DNA of 64,000 bases from Promicromonospora sp049532985 (GTDB lineage Bacteria > Actinomycetota > Actinomycetes > Actinomycetales > Cellulomonadaceae). Location: NCBI RefSeq assembly GCF_049532985.1, contig NZ_CP186693.1:62001-126000 (forward strand), read 5' to 3'. Positions 26,115 through 35,411 of the stretch are shown here, piece by piece. The stretch's first letter is position 1. Each line of letters opens with the position of its first letter. The notes under the pieces are model-generated. The model was not told where the DNA came from. It did no database searches and saw nothing but the letters and a program-made list of their open reading frames with translations. A program made the translations under genes and the position numbers.

Positions 26115-27629
26115 ATGGCCGGCACGCTGGCAGAGAAGGTCTGGGAAGCGCACCTGGTGCGCCGGGGCGAGGGCGGCTCGCCCGATCTTCTCTACATCGA
26201 CCTGCACCTGGTGCACGAGGTCACGAGCCCGCAGGCGTTCGAGGGGCTCCGCCTCGCCGGGCGTCAGGTACGGCGGCCCGACCTCACGATCGCCACCGAG
26301 GACCACAACACCCCCACGCTCGACATCGACCGGCCGATCGCCGACGCGACGAGCCGCACGCAGATCGAGACGCTGCGCGCCAACGCCAAGGAGTTCGGCG
26401 TCCGCCTGCACAGCCTCGGCGATGCCGACCAGGGCATCGTGCACCAGGTGGGGCCGCAGCTCGGCCTGACCATGCCGGGCCTGACCGTCGTGTGCGGCGA
26501 CTCGCACACCTCGACGCACGGCGCGTTCGGCGCGCTCGCGTTCGGTATCGGCACGTCCGAGGTGGAGCACGTGCTCGCCACCCAGACGCTGCCGCTGGCG
26601 CCGTTCAAGACCATGGCGATCACCGTCAACGGCACGCTGCCCGCGGGCACCACGTCCAAGGACATCATCCTGGCGATCATCGCCAAGATCGGCACCGGCG
26701 GCGGGCAGGGCTACGTGCTCGAGTACCGCGGCGAGGCCATCCGGGCGCTGTCCATGGAAGCCCGCATGACCATCTGCAACATGTCGATCGAGGCCGGCGC
26801 CCGCGCCGGCATGATCGCGCCGGACGAGACCACGTTCGAGTACCTCAAGGGCCGCCCGCACGCGCCCGAGGGCGCGGACTGGGACGAGGCGGTCGAGTAC
26901 TGGAAGACCCTGCGGTCGGACGACGACGCGCAGTTCGACGCCGAGGTGGTGCTGGAGGCGGCCGACCTGGAGCCGTTCGTCACCTGGGGCACCAACCCGG
27001 GCCAGGGCCTGCCGCTGTCGGCGGCCGTGCCGGTGCCCGCCGAGATCTCGGACGAGTCCGAGCGCGTCGCCGCCGAGCGGGCCCTGGAGTACATGGGCCT
27101 GGACGCCGGTACGCCGCTGCGCGACATCAAGGTGGACACCGTGTTCATCGGCTCGTGCACCAACGGCCGCATCGAGGACCTGCGGTCGGTGGCCAAGGTC
27201 GTCAAAGGCCGCGAGAAGGCTGAGGACGTGCGGGTGCTCGTGGTGCCGTCCTCGGCGCGTGTGCGGCTGCAGGCCGAGGCCGAGGGCCTCGACGTGATCT
27301 TCAAGGAGTTCGGCGCCGAGTGGCGCAACGCCGGGTGCTCCATGTGCCTGGGCATGAACCCCGACCAGCTCGCGCCGGGGGAGCGGTCGGCCTCCACGTC
27401 GAACCGCAACTTCGAGGGCCGCCAGGGCAAGGGCGGGCGCACCCACCTGGTCTCGCCGCTGGTCGCCGCCGCCACGGCGATCCGGGGCACGCTGTCCAGC
27501 GTGGGCGACCTGGACCTGCCCGAGGACGTCGACATCACCACCTTCGACGGCACGCCGCTCGACGGTGTGGGGGCGTCGCCGCTGGGCGAGACCGTCGTCG
27601 TCGACCTGCCGCTGCCCGTCGCGCGCTGA
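26115..27629 (+). CDS. leuC: 3-isopropylmalate dehydratase large subunit
   Basis: 504 residues. It is the aconitase-family subunit that isomerises 2- to 3-isopropylmalate in leucine synthesis. The [4Fe-4S] ligands are Cys348 (FIGSCTNGR), Cys408 and Cys411 (GCSMCLGMNPD). TEDHNTPT and VCGDSHTSTHGAFG are also intact. ATG 26115 follows GAGGAGG at normal distance. leuD starts 14 bases after the stop, forming the leuCD operon, with the divergent IclR gene as probable regulator. Confidence 0.97.
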   Translation: MAGTLAEKVWEAHLVRRGEGGSPDLLYIDLHLVHEVTSPQAFEGLRLAGRQVRRPDLTIATEDHNTPTLDIDRPIADATSRTQIETLRANAKEFGVRLHSLGDADQGIVHQVGPQLGLTMPGLTVVCGDSHTSTHGAFGALAFGIGTSEVEHVLATQTLPLAPFKTMAITVNGTLPAGTTSKDIILAIIAKIGTGGGQGYVLEYRGEAIRALSMEARMTICNMSIEAGARAGMIAPDETTFEYLKGRPHAPEGADWDEAVEYWKTLRSDDDAQFDAEVVLEAADLEPFVTWGTNPGQGLPLSAAVPVPAEISDESERVAAERALEYMGLDAGTPLRDIKVDTVFIGSCTNGRIEDLRSVAKVVKGREKAEDVRVLVVPSSARVRLQAEAEGLDVIFKEFGAEWRNAGCSMCLGMNPDQLAPGERSASTSNRNFEGRQGKGGRTHLVSPLVAAATAIRGTLSSVGDLDLPEDVDITTFDGTPLDGVGASPLGETVVVDLPLPVAR

Positions 27630-27643
27630 GAGGACTGCTGACC

Positions 27644-28279
27644 ATGGAGAAGTTCACCACCCACACCGGCGTCGGCGTCCCGCTGCGGCGCAGCAACGTG
27701 GACACCGACCAGATCATCCCCGCCGTGTACCTCAAGCGGGTCACGCGCACCGGGTTCGAGGACGCGCTGTTCGCCGCGTGGCGCGGCGACCCGTCGTTCG
27801 TGCTCAACCAGGACGCCTACTCCGCGGGCTCCGTGCTCGTGGCCGGCCCCGACTTCGGCACCGGCTCCTCGCGTGAGCACGCCGTCTGGGCGCTCAAGGA
27901 CTACGGCTTCCGCGTCGTGCTGTCCTCGCGGTTCGCCGACATCTTCCGCGGCAACTCGGGCAAGCAGGGCCTGGTCACGGGCATCGTCTCGCCCGAGGAC
28001 ATCGAGATCCTGTGGAAGATCCTGGAGACCAAGCCGGGCACGGAGGTGACCGTCGACCTGGAGGCCAAGACCGCCACGGCCGACGACGTCACGGTGCCGT
28101 TCCAGATCGACGACTACACGCGCTGGCGGCTCATGGAGGGGCTCGACGACATCGGCCTCACCCTGCAGAACGAGGCCGACATCACCGCGTTCGAGCAGAC
28201 CCGCGCGGCGTGGCGGCCCAAGACGCTGCCGGCGCGGCACCTGCCGTCGGTGGAGATCGAGGCGGCGCGGCCGGTCTGA
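27644..28279 (+). CDS. leuD: 3-isopropylmalate dehydratase small subunit
   Basis: 211 residues of the swivelling aconitase domain, the partner of leuC. DTDQIIPAVYLKRV, AGPDFGTGSSREHAVWAL and SSRFADIFRGNSGKQGL are the standard blocks. The start ATG 27644 is 14 bases after leuC. A hairpin terminator follows 43 bases after the stop. Confidence 0.97.
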   Translation: MEKFTTHTGVGVPLRRSNVDTDQIIPAVYLKRVTRTGFEDALFAAWRGDPSFVLNQDAYSAGSVLVAGPDFGTGSSREHAVWALKDYGFRVVLSSRFADIFRGNSGKQGLVTGIVSPEDIEILWKILETKPGTEVTVDLEAKTATADDVTVPFQIDDYTRWRLMEGLDDIGLTLQNEADITAFEQTRAAWRPKTLPARHLPSVEIEAARPV

Positions 28280-28322
28280 CGGCGGGGCGGCTGCCGTCGC
28301 CCGGAGCCGAGCGCCTGCTGCT

Positions 28323-28364
28323 GGTCGAGCCTGTCGGGGCCTTTGGGTCCGGGCAGGCTCGACC
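28323..28364 (+). terminator. Terminator of leuCD
   Basis: A perfect 11-base stem, GGTCGAGCCTG with CAGGCTCGACC, around a 20-base loop, ends 85 bases after the leuD stop. Weak U content follows (TGTGTGTTCT). Confidence 0.65.
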
Positions 28365-28405
28365 TGTGTGTTCTACGGGCTGCTTGTTCTGCGAGCTGTC
28401 CTGTC

Positions 28406-28462
28406 GCGGTCGGTCCAGCCGCGGTCGGTCCAGCCGCGGGCGTTCCGGCCGCAGCCGGAACG
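28406..28462. repeat. 15-bp direct repeat and hairpin in the leuD-LLM gap
   Basis: GCGGTCGGTCCAGCC occurs twice head to tail (28406, 28421), immediately followed by a 9-base perfect hairpin (28441-28449 with 28454-28462). The hairpin could terminate the convergent flavin oxidoreductase gene, whose stop is 33 bases away. Confidence 0.6.
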
Positions 28463-28494
28463 CCGTGCGCTGTCCTGCCGTGGGTTGTTCGACC

Positions 28495-29361
28495 TCAGAG
28501 GCTCGGCGGTCCCTGGCGCACCTTCTCCAGTAGCCCCTCCGGGGTGTCGCTCTGGGGGTCCCACCAGGAGTCGATCCACCACGTGACCCCGGCGTCGGCC
28601 ATGGCCCGGGCCTGCTTGGCTGCCTCCTCGCGGTCGGACGACAGCTTGCCCTGCAGGATCACCTCGAAGGGCCGGTCGGTACCGCCGCGCCGCTCCACCT
28701 CGGACCGGTGCTCGGTGAGCCAGGCGACCAGGCCGGCGATGTCGTCCACCGTCAGGTCGTCGGCGCTGCCGCGCAGCTGCGGGACGATGCCGTCCCAGCT
28801 CAGCGTGCGCCGCAGGTTCCGGGCGGGCGGCCGCTCCGCGTCCCAGACGCCGACCGGCCACACCGGGATGCGGCCGTTGACGGGTCGCTCCGGGAACCGG
28901 AACGGGCCGGTGGTGAGATGGGCGCCGTCGAACTCGAAGTCCTCCCCGGACCAGGAGCGTTCGAGCCACTCCAGCGTCTCGTCCAGCAGGGCCGCGCGGT
29001 TCTTCAGGTCCGTGCTCTGCCCGGGGACCGAGGTGAAGCCGCGGTCGTCGGGCACGCCCACGCCGACCGGCAGCACGAGGCGGCCGCCCGACAGACGGTC
29101 CACCGTGAGGGCGCGCTGCGCGAGCTCCCACGGCCGGTGCCGGGGGACCGCGAAGACCATGGCGCCGAGGCTGATGCGCTCCGTCACCGTCGCCGCGGCG
29201 GCCAGCACCGCGAACGGGTCGTAGACCGGCATGGCCCACTCGCCGTCCATGCTGATCGCGTCCCAGGTGAAGAAGCCGTCCCAGCCGTGCTCCTCGGTCT
29301 CGCGGGCGAGCGCGACGTGCTGGTCGATCGTGCCGAAGCTGCTGATGAACCCGAACTTCAT
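28495..29361 (-). CDS. LLM-class flavin-dependent oxidoreductase
   Basis: 288 residues of the luciferase-like TIM barrel. KFGFISSFGTIDQHVALARETE, WDGFFTWDA, ISLGAMVFAVPRHRPWELAQ and LPVGVGVPDDRGF are typical F420- or FMN-dependent members. The reaction is unknown. A GGAGG sequence lies seven bases before the ATG at 29361. It is divergent from rnhA. Confidence 0.88.
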   Translation of the reverse strand: MKFGFISSFGTIDQHVALARETEEHGWDGFFTWDAISMDGEWAMPVYDPFAVLAAAATVTERISLGAMVFAVPRHRPWELAQRALTVDRLSGGRLVLPVGVGVPDDRGFTSVPGQSTDLKNRAALLDETLEWLERSWSGEDFEFDGAHLTTGPFRFPERPVNGRIPVWPVGVWDAERPPARNLRRTLSWDGIVPQLRGSADDLTVDDIAGLVAWLTEHRSEVERRGGTDRPFEVILQGKLSSDREEAAKQARAMADAGVTWWIDSWWDPQSDTPEGLLEKVRQGPPSL

Positions 29362-29445
29362 ACCGTTCCTCCGTTGGCCTGGGGCTGGTCCTCCGACGTC
29401 TGCCACCACGCTACGCGGTACCACTGACACGGTTAGGGTGAGGCC

Positions 29446-29937
29446 GTGACCAGCACCGCCGAGAAGAACGGCACCAGCGTGAGCGAGAGCACGACCCCCT
29501 TGCGGGGCACCGTCGAGATGTGGACCGACGGCGCGTGCAAGGGCAACCCCGGCCTGGGCGGCTGGGGCGCGCTGCTGCGCTTCGGCGAGCACGAGAAGGA
29601 GCTGTTCGGCGGCGAGAAGGTCACCACCAACAACCGCATGGAGCTCACCGCCGTGGTCGAGGCCCTGCGTGCGCTCACGCGGCCGAGCACCGTGATCATC
29701 CACGTCGACTCGTCGTACGTGATGAACGGGATGAAGACCTGGATCGCGGGCTGGAAGCGCAACGGCTGGAAGACGGCCAGCAAGCAGCCCGTCAAGAACG
29801 TGGACCTCTGGCAGGCGCTCGACGCCGAGGTGGCCGAGCACCAGGTGAGCTGGGTGTGGGTCAAGGGACACGCCGGAGACCCGGGCAACGAGCGGGCCGA
29901 CGCACTGGCGAACAAGGGCGTCGACAGCGTGCGCTGA
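29446..29937 (+). CDS. rnhA: Ribonuclease HI
   Basis: 163 residues. All four catalytic acids are present: Asp28 (TDGACKGNPG), Glu66 (NRMEL), Asp88 (HVDSSYV) and Asp152 (ERADALA). It degrades the RNA strand of RNA-DNA hybrids. The length matches E. coli RNase HI plus a 20-residue disordered lead. GTG start; TAGGGT (29434-29439) is six bases upstream, so the transcript is probably leaderless. Confidence 0.96.
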   Translation: MTSTAEKNGTSVSESTTPLRGTVEMWTDGACKGNPGLGGWGALLRFGEHEKELFGGEKVTTNNRMELTAVVEALRALTRPSTVIIHVDSSYVMNGMKTWIAGWKRNGWKTASKQPVKNVDLWQALDAEVAEHQVSWVWVKGHAGDPGNERADALANKGVDSVR

Positions 29938-30013
29938 CGCAGGTCGGGGCACGTCCGGACAACGAGACCGACGTCACGTCACCACGATTGGCGCGCCCTA
30001 ATACCCTTGACCC

Positions 30014-31417
30014 ATGGCTTCCCACTACGACGTCGTTCTCCTCGGCGCGGGCCCCGGCGGCTACGTTGCCGCCATCCGCGCTGCCCAGCTCGGCAAGTCC
30101 GTCGCGATCATCGAGGAGAAGTACTGGGGTGGTGTCTGCCTCAACGTGGGCTGCATCCCCTCCAAGGCTCTGCTCCGCAACGCCGAGTTGGCCCACATCT
30201 TCACCCACCAGAAGGACTTCTTCGGCATGGCCGGGGACGTCTCGTTCGACTTCGGGAAGGCTTGGGACCGCTCGCGCACCGTCGCGGACGGCCGCGTCAA
30301 GGGCGTCCACTTCCTGATGAAGAAGAACAAGATCACCGAGTACGACGGCCGCGGCACCTTCCGCGACGCCAACACCATCGAGGTGGCCCTCAACAAGGGC
30401 GGCAGCGAGACCGTGACCTTCGACAACGTGATCATCGCGACCGGTTCGCAGGTGCGCCTGCTGCCAGGCGTCGAGCTCTCGGACAACGTGGTCACCTACG
30501 AGAAGCAGATCCTCACGCGCGACCTGCCCAAGTCGATCGCCATCGTCGGCGCCGGCGCCATCGGCATGGAGTTCGGCTACGTGCTGAAGAACTACGGCGT
30601 GGACGTCACGATCATCGAGTTCCTCGACCGTGCGCTGCCGAACGAGGACGCGGACGTCTCCAAGGAGATCGCCAAGCAGTACAAGAAGCTCGGCGTGAAC
30701 ATCCTGACCTCGACCGCCGTGCAGACCGTCAAGGACAACGGCTCGTCGGTGACCGTCTCGTACAAGGGCGTCAAGGACGACAAGCCGGGCGAGCTCGTGG
30801 TCGACAAGGTGCTCATGGCCGTCGGCTTTGCGCCCAACGTCAGCGGGTTCGGCCTGGAGAACACGGGCGTGCAGCTCACCGACCGCGGTGCCATCGACAT
30901 TGACGACTACATGCGCACCAACGTGCCGCACATCTACGCCATCGGTGACGTCACCGCCAAGCTCATGCTGGCGCACGTCGCGGAGGCGCAGGGCGTCGTC
31001 GCCGCCGAGACCATCGCCGGGGCCGAGACCCAGACGCTGGGCGACTACCGCATGATGCCGCGCGCGACGTTCTGCTCGCCGCAGGTGGCCTCGTTCGGCC
31101 TCACCGAGCAGCAGGCCCGCGACGAGGGCTACGACGTGAAGGTCGCCTCGTTCCCGACCATGGCCAACGGCAAGGCGCACGGCCTGGGCGACACCACCGG
31201 CTTCGTCAAGCTCGTGGCCGACGCGAAGTACAACGAGCTGCTCGGCGGGCACCTGATCGGGCCGGACGTGTCCGAGCTGCTGCCGGAGCTCACGCTGGCG
31301 CAGAAGTGGGACCTGACGGCGGACGAGGTGGCGCGGAACGTGCACACGCACCCGACGCTGTCGGAGTCGGTGCAGGAGTCGATCCATGGGCTTGCGGGGC
31401 ACATGATCAACTTCTGA
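30014..31417 (+). CDS. lpdA: Dihydrolipoyl dehydrogenase
   Basis: 467 residues. FAD-binding GAGPGGYVAA, the redox disulfide GGVCLNVGCIPSK (Cys42, Cys47), the NAD-binding GAGAIGMEFGYVL and the C-terminal catalytic HTHPTLSE are complete. It re-oxidises lipoyl groups of 2-oxoacid dehydrogenases and is the E3 component; the E1/E2 genes are not in the window. TACCCT (30002-30007) ends six bases before the ATG. Hairpin terminators follow. Confidence 0.96.
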   Translation: MASHYDVVLLGAGPGGYVAAIRAAQLGKSVAIIEEKYWGGVCLNVGCIPSKALLRNAELAHIFTHQKDFFGMAGDVSFDFGKAWDRSRTVADGRVKGVHFLMKKNKITEYDGRGTFRDANTIEVALNKGGSETVTFDNVIIATGSQVRLLPGVELSDNVVTYEKQILTRDLPKSIAIVGAGAIGMEFGYVLKNYGVDVTIIEFLDRALPNEDADVSKEIAKQYKKLGVNILTSTAVQTVKDNGSSVTVSYKGVKDDKPGELVVDKVLMAVGFAPNVSGFGLENTGVQLTDRGAIDIDDYMRTNVPHIYAIGDVTAKLMLAHVAEAQGVVAAETIAGAETQTLGDYRMMPRATFCSPQVASFGLTEQQARDEGYDVKVASFPTMANGKAHGLGDTTGFVKLVADAKYNELLGGHLIGPDVSELLPELTLAQKWDLTADEVARNVHTHPTLSESVQESIHGLAGHMINF

Positions 31418-31424
31418 GGTCGGT

Positions 31425-31493
31425 CTCCCGGGTTCTCGGGAGTCGAGCCTGGTTGGAGGCCCGGATCCGCGGAATTCCGCGGGTTCGGGCCTC
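31425..31493 (+). terminator. Double hairpin terminator after lpdA
   Basis: A short stem CTCCCG/CGGGAG (31425-31442) is followed by a 17-base stem (31456-31472 with 31477-31493, loop AATT, two weak positions) that runs directly into CTTT. The second is the likely intrinsic terminator. Confidence 0.85.
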
Positions 31494-31802
31494 TTTACGT
31501 GCCAGAGTGTCGTGGACACCTATGGATGTGAGGAATTCCGAACTGCGTCCCCGAGGGGGACGCAGGACGCAGGCCGACACGACCAGGAGGGATCGATCAT
31601 GGTCGCTTGCGGGTCTGGACTTCGTGCGGCTAGCGCTCGCCGGGCGAGAGCGTTGGTGCTCCTCAAGCACCTCGCGGAAAGTGGCCGAGTCTGCCTCGGA
31701 GGTGTTTGCACTCTCCTAGGCTGCGAACGTCCTTCCGCGTCGTGAGCCTCCCGTTGCCTGAGAGGCGCGACGTGACGGGTGTTGACCGCGGGTGCCTGCC
31801 GC
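31494..31802. other. About 300 bases without a supported gene
   Basis: Short ORFs exist on both strands (for example one of 77 residues, plus strand 31512-31745), but none has a recognisable family, ribosome binding site or promoter spacing. It marks the start of lower coding density. Confidence 0.5.
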
Positions 31803-31814
31803 TATGGTGCGGGC

Positions 31815-32318
31815 GTGACTGTTGCCCGCCCGCTGCTGTTCCTCGACGTTGACGGGACCTTGTTGCCGTTCGGTGGGCCCGGGATGCTCCCTCAGCCTCG
31901 CGACGGCAAGCCGGAGGACCCCGACGAGCCGCGCCCGGAGCTCGACCTCATCGATCCGGCCCTCGGACCGCTCCTGCTGGGTCTGGGCTGCGACACGGTG
32001 TGGGCGACGGCGTGGATGGGTGACGCGAACGAGGTGATCGCACCACGGGTCGGACTACCAGAGCTGCCGGTTGCGGACCTCCCGCCCTATGGCGAGCACG
32101 GCCCGAACAGTCTGGGGTGGAAGACGCGTGCCCTGGTCCGGGTCGCGGCGGGCCGGCCGTTCGTGTGGGTCGACGACGTCATCACCGAGATGGATCGTTC
32201 GTTCGTCGAGCTGGAGCATCCTGGTCCTGCGCTGCTGTTCCAGGTCGAGTCCTCTGTCGGGCTGACTGCCCACGGCGTCGCCGAGATCGCGACATGGCTG
32301 CTTGGTCTGGAGTCGTGA
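31815..32318 (+). CDS. HAD-like domain protein
   Basis: 167 residues. RPLLFLDVDGTLLPFGG holds the HAD nucleophile motif DxDGT and a second acidic pair appears in FVWVDDVITEMD. The layout matches small actinobacterial HAD-domain proteins of unknown substrate (related to the polynucleotide 5'/3'-repair HAD group). GTG 31815 lies six bases after TATGGT (31803-31808), so a leaderless start is favoured. Confidence 0.8.
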   Translation: MTVARPLLFLDVDGTLLPFGGPGMLPQPRDGKPEDPDEPRPELDLIDPALGPLLLGLGCDTVWATAWMGDANEVIAPRVGLPELPVADLPPYGEHGPNSLGWKTRALVRVAAGRPFVWVDDVITEMDRSFVELEHPGPALLFQVESSVGLTAHGVAEIATWLLGLES

Positions 32319-32549
32319 CGGGCCGCGGCGCACCGCCGACCGGATCGAATGTTCCGACGGCCTTGCGGATCTCAATGTTCCAGGACGCCAACGGACTCGT
32401 TGCCGGTACCGATGACGCTAACGCTCGACGTGAAGGCAGGCCTGACGTAAGACGCCGATGAGGTCGATGGTTTCCGGCCGGTCGCCGACCCGCGGGCGGC
32501 GCTCGCGTGGATTCCACAGGATGTTCGTGAGGACGGAGGTCTGTGTGGA

Positions 32550-33146
32550 ATGGACGCTTCCGGTTGGGAGGACGACACGTGGATCTTGCACGACCTGACG
32601 GTTCCGATCGATCTCGCGGATCGCGAGGAAGGGCCACGGATCCGGCGCCGATGGTGCGACGTCACCGACGAGGATCTGGGAGCAGTGTCGAAGGCAAGGC
32701 GGTGGCCACCGAATGCGATGTACCTGATCAAGAACCTTCGCTGGCCGGACATAGAGGTTGAGGAGGGCGTCTTCGGTGGCGAGTCGCTGGCAGCGTTGCT
32801 CGACGTCGTGGGTGAGTTCTCCAGACCGGACGCAGCCTGCTTCGCCTACTACGGGATGGTGCCCGCCAACGAATACCAGAGCCTCACGGTTCTGGAAGGA
32901 AGACTGTCGGCCATCGACGGCCTGACGGGGAACGAAGACTCGTTCTGGGGGCTGAGCCCTTCCAACTGGTGGCCAGCTGATCGCTCTTGGTTCGTATGGA
33001 CGGACTACGACCTCACCGCGACCCGGGTGTCCGGGTCTCGTGAGCTGATCGAGACGGTCCGCGCGCACCCGCAGCTGGAGACTCTCGACTGGCAGTGGCC
33101 CGAAGGAAGCCGAACCCCAGCCGACCGTCGTCGCGCGCGTGGGTGA
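32550..33146 (+). CDS. Hypothetical acidic Trp-rich protein, possibly N-terminally interrupted
   Basis: 198 residues, no family recognised. The protein is acidic and unusually Trp-rich (WILHDLTVPIDL, FWGLSPSNWWPADRSW). The same frame continues upstream with protein-like sequence (ADEVDGFRPVADPRAALAWI) as far as an in-frame TAA at 32448-32450, and beyond it to an ATG at 32412. So the gene may be a nonsense-interrupted 245-codon ORF that now starts internally; GGAGG lies ten bases before ATG 32550. Its size and composition recall immunity-type proteins, an inference only. Confidence 0.55.
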   Translation: MDASGWEDDTWILHDLTVPIDLADREEGPRIRRRWCDVTDEDLGAVSKARRWPPNAMYLIKNLRWPDIEVEEGVFGGESLAALLDVVGEFSRPDAACFAYYGMVPANEYQSLTVLEGRLSAIDGLTGNEDSFWGLSPSNWWPADRSWFVWTDYDLTATRVSGSRELIETVRAHPQLETLDWQWPEGSRTPADRRRARG

Positions 33147-33238
33147 GCGATGTGTACTCCCTGCGCGAGGACCCGCCCAAGGGGTGACCCGACGGCCCAC
33201 TAGACCGTTCATGGGTGGCGTAGCGGCAAGATCGTGAG

Positions 33239-34162
33239 CTACAAGATCCGCATCCAGGTCCGAGCGAGCCAGCGTTCGAAGTGCAGGTCTTGTTCGGAGA
33301 CCGTCCCGATCTTTAGTGCGGGTGCGGGGTCAAAGATGTCGACGAGGTCCCGGCTTCGTGGCGCACGCCAGGAACGCAGGATGTAAGCGAGCCGCCCACC
33401 TGACATCGAGCTACTCATCCCCGAGACGCGGGCGTCGACCCGAGCTCCCTGGCAGCACAGTCGTAGACCGAGCGGGTCCAGGATCCCGCGCAGCGCTCTC
33501 AGGGCTAGCCAGGCGTCGACGTCTGCTACTTCCCAGATCGATCCGCCCGGATCTTCCAGGCGCAGCATGTAGCTGTCATCATGCTCGACCACGGTCAGTA
33601 GCCATGCCTCTTCGACGTCGTCACCTCGTATGACCGCCAGCGGGAACGTTTCGGAAGACTCCGTGTCCGGTACCGCACCTAGCACTGTACCCAAAGGCCC
33701 GACAGCGGCCCGGGCCTGATTCCGAACCCACGCGTCGATTTCACCGGTGGAACGATGGGTATATTCGGTGTCGTATTCGTCGTGGGCCGTGACGAACGGC
33801 TGAGCAGCGTCGATGCCCTCATGGCCGAACTCCGCATGAGCCCAAGCCGTCAGCTCGCGCGCAGTGAGCTTCCCGTCGAGCAGCGCCTCGAGCCGATGTC
33901 GCAACAGCACCAGGTGCGCCTGCTCGACCGTGGGCACTGCCAGTTCGAGCTCCTGCACGACGGCGTCGACCGTCTGATCGAGGACTGACCACGGGTCATC
34001 CGGGTACCGTCCGGCGAGTTCCGCCAGCGCCGGAGAATCAAGGCCGGCGACCAGCGCCTGAACCGCTGCGTCGATGAGCGCCTCACGGGTCGCGGGGCGG
34101 ATCTCGTCGCGGAACAGGCAGATTGCCTCAGCCAGCTGATCGCGGGCTCCGTCAGGGTTCAC
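33239..34162 (-). CDS. Hypothetical protein, two-domain, immunity-like family
   Basis: 307 residues. The N-terminal half is helical and acidic with LLDGKLTARELTAWAHAEFG; the C-terminal half contains LRGILDPLGLRLCCQGARVD, then SGMSSSMSGGRLAYIL, a conserved actinobacterial hypothetical motif. No enzyme motif is visible. The start is GTG 34162: TAGGTT (minus strand, 34170-34175) ends seven bases before it, implying a leaderless mRNA. It may belong to a polymorphic-toxin or conflict locus, but this is inference. Confidence 0.6.
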   Translation of the reverse strand: MNPDGARDQLAEAICLFRDEIRPATREALIDAAVQALVAGLDSPALAELAGRYPDDPWSVLDQTVDAVVQELELAVPTVEQAHLVLLRHRLEALLDGKLTARELTAWAHAEFGHEGIDAAQPFVTAHDEYDTEYTHRSTGEIDAWVRNQARAAVGPLGTVLGAVPDTESSETFPLAVIRGDDVEEAWLLTVVEHDDSYMLRLEDPGGSIWEVADVDAWLALRALRGILDPLGLRLCCQGARVDARVSGMSSSMSGGRLAYILRSWRAPRSRDLVDIFDPAPALKIGTVSEQDLHFERWLARTWMRIL

Positions 34163-34175
34163 GACGCGCAACCTA

Positions 34176-34599
34176 CAGGGTCTCTTGTGGTCTGCGGGCC
34201 ACGACGAAGCGGCGTCCATTGGTTCACCCTTTCGACAGGTTCCGCACGACTTGGGCCGTCTGTCACGATCGTTCTCTCGCTGACCCGACGGAAGAGCTCG
34301 GTGTGGGGCAGAGACAGGAGAAATAGCCAGTTCGACCACGGTTCGATGACGTGGAACACGATCGACCTTCGCAACTTATTCGGTCACCGGGCCGTGTGGC
34401 AGTGCCTCGACGTGGCTCGCGGCCGGCTCGTGGCTCGGAACCAGAAACGGCGGCCTTCGCGTCTTCAATGCCCCGGACGAGAACGGGATCAGCGGCCAAA
34501 GACCCGTCGAAGACGCGACGCACCGATCGCAGATCATCGGTATGGACGATGGCCAAGTCCCAAGATCATCTCTTGCTTGGCACCGTCCTACCGCCTAGT
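34176..34599. other. Non-coding or decayed stretch of about 420 bases
   Basis: No ORF here has a recognisable product. A minus-strand reading (34556 downward, MAIVHTDDLRSVRRVFDGS) looks protein-like for about 35 residues and then degenerates, so this may be gene debris. It ends at a GNAT gene fragment. Confidence 0.4.
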
Positions 34600-34732
34600 G
34601 TGCCGGCCGAGCTCTGGGTGGCTGATGTGAAGCCCGCGCGCCCGCGGGTTCGACGAGGAGCATGGCTTTAGGCATGGCAGCGCCCGGTTCGCCGATGGTG
34701 TCAGCTTCGCTTTGATCCGTGTGGTGCGCTGA
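34600..34732 (+). pseudogene. GNAT acetyltransferase C-terminal remnant, frameshifted (copy 1)
   Basis: Reading starts VPAELWVADVKP and, after a one-base insertion in the CCC run near 34632, resumes as RGFDEEHGFRHGSARFADGV...IRVVR with a proper stop at 34730-34732. This is the last part of a GNAT domain (A-x-x-F-Y-E-K-H-G-F motif, here degraded to GFDEEHGF). The rest of the gene is missing. A related tail lies at 51105. Confidence 0.75.
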
Positions 34733-35411
34733 CACGGTGGTCGGCGCAGTACTCGACGTGGACCTCGCCCCAGGCGTTGCGGCGGTTCTTGTCCGATGAA
34801 GCAAACGGCGCGGCGCCGAGCCCGATCTCGGCGCAGCAATGGGTCCCGGGCTTGGCTGCCATGTGCGCGGGACAGTCCTCGACCAGGCCGCGTAGTTGAC
34901 CGGCCTGCAGCTCGAACGCCGCACGGCTGCCGATGAGGAAGAGCGTGTCGGCGGCGAGTGCGAACCGCAGGTGGTCAAGGTTCTCCCGCCAGTGCGACCG
35001 TTCGTGGTCGGCCTGGGTGAGGTTCGGGAAAGGGTGCTCGGGCAGGATGACGGTGTGCGGGCGGGTCTGCCGGATCTGTGCCCGGGTCTGTTTCCATGCC
35101 GAGACCGGAAGGGCGAGGCTGTGATGCATCAGCACCAGATCGAGCCGCTGGCCATAGCAGTGGCTGCCGCATGTCGTCGCTGTCTGGCGTAGCGGCAGCC
35201 ACACGACCGTCCTCGGGGACCGGGCGGCGAGCCACCAGGCTGCCGCGAGATCGACGGCCGACTGCTTGTCGACGAGCATCTGGTGGGACCGGTAGCCCGT
35301 GTACAGCGGGGCGTGGTGCGGTGGCCGAGCTGGGCGCACCACACGGAACTTCCGCCCGCCCACGGCGACGTCGGCCGTCAGCGTGCTCCAGGCCATCCCG
35401 GCCAGCTTCAT
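34701..35411 (-). CDS. Hypothetical protein coupled to DUF4291 gene
   Basis: 236 residues, unrecognised. It starts MKLAGMAWSTLTADVAVGG and contains several Cys/His (CGSHCYG, GTHCCAEIG, VEYCADH) that could bind metal. The ATG overlaps the stop of the DUF4291 gene (ATGA, 35408-35411), so the two are translated together. Its last codons overlap the GNAT remnant on the opposite strand, suggesting the C-terminus may have been created or altered at a junction. Confidence 0.6.
   Translation of the reverse strand: MKLAGMAWSTLTADVAVGGRKFRVVRPARPPHHAPLYTGYRSHQMLVDKQSAVDLAAAWWLAARSPRTVVWLPLRQTATTCGSHCYGQRLDLVLMHHSLALPVSAWKQTRAQIRQTRPHTVILPEHPFPNLTQADHERSHWRENLDHLRFALAADTLFLIGSRAAFELQAGQLRGLVEDCPAHMAAKPGTHCCAEIGLGAAPFASSDKNRRNAWGEVHVEYCADHRVSAPHGSKRS

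Noticed and set aside
32418..33212. 264-residue minus-strand ORF opposite the hypothetical protein at 32550
   Set aside because: Arg/Pro-rich and patternless; the plus-strand product has normal composition and continuous coding character.
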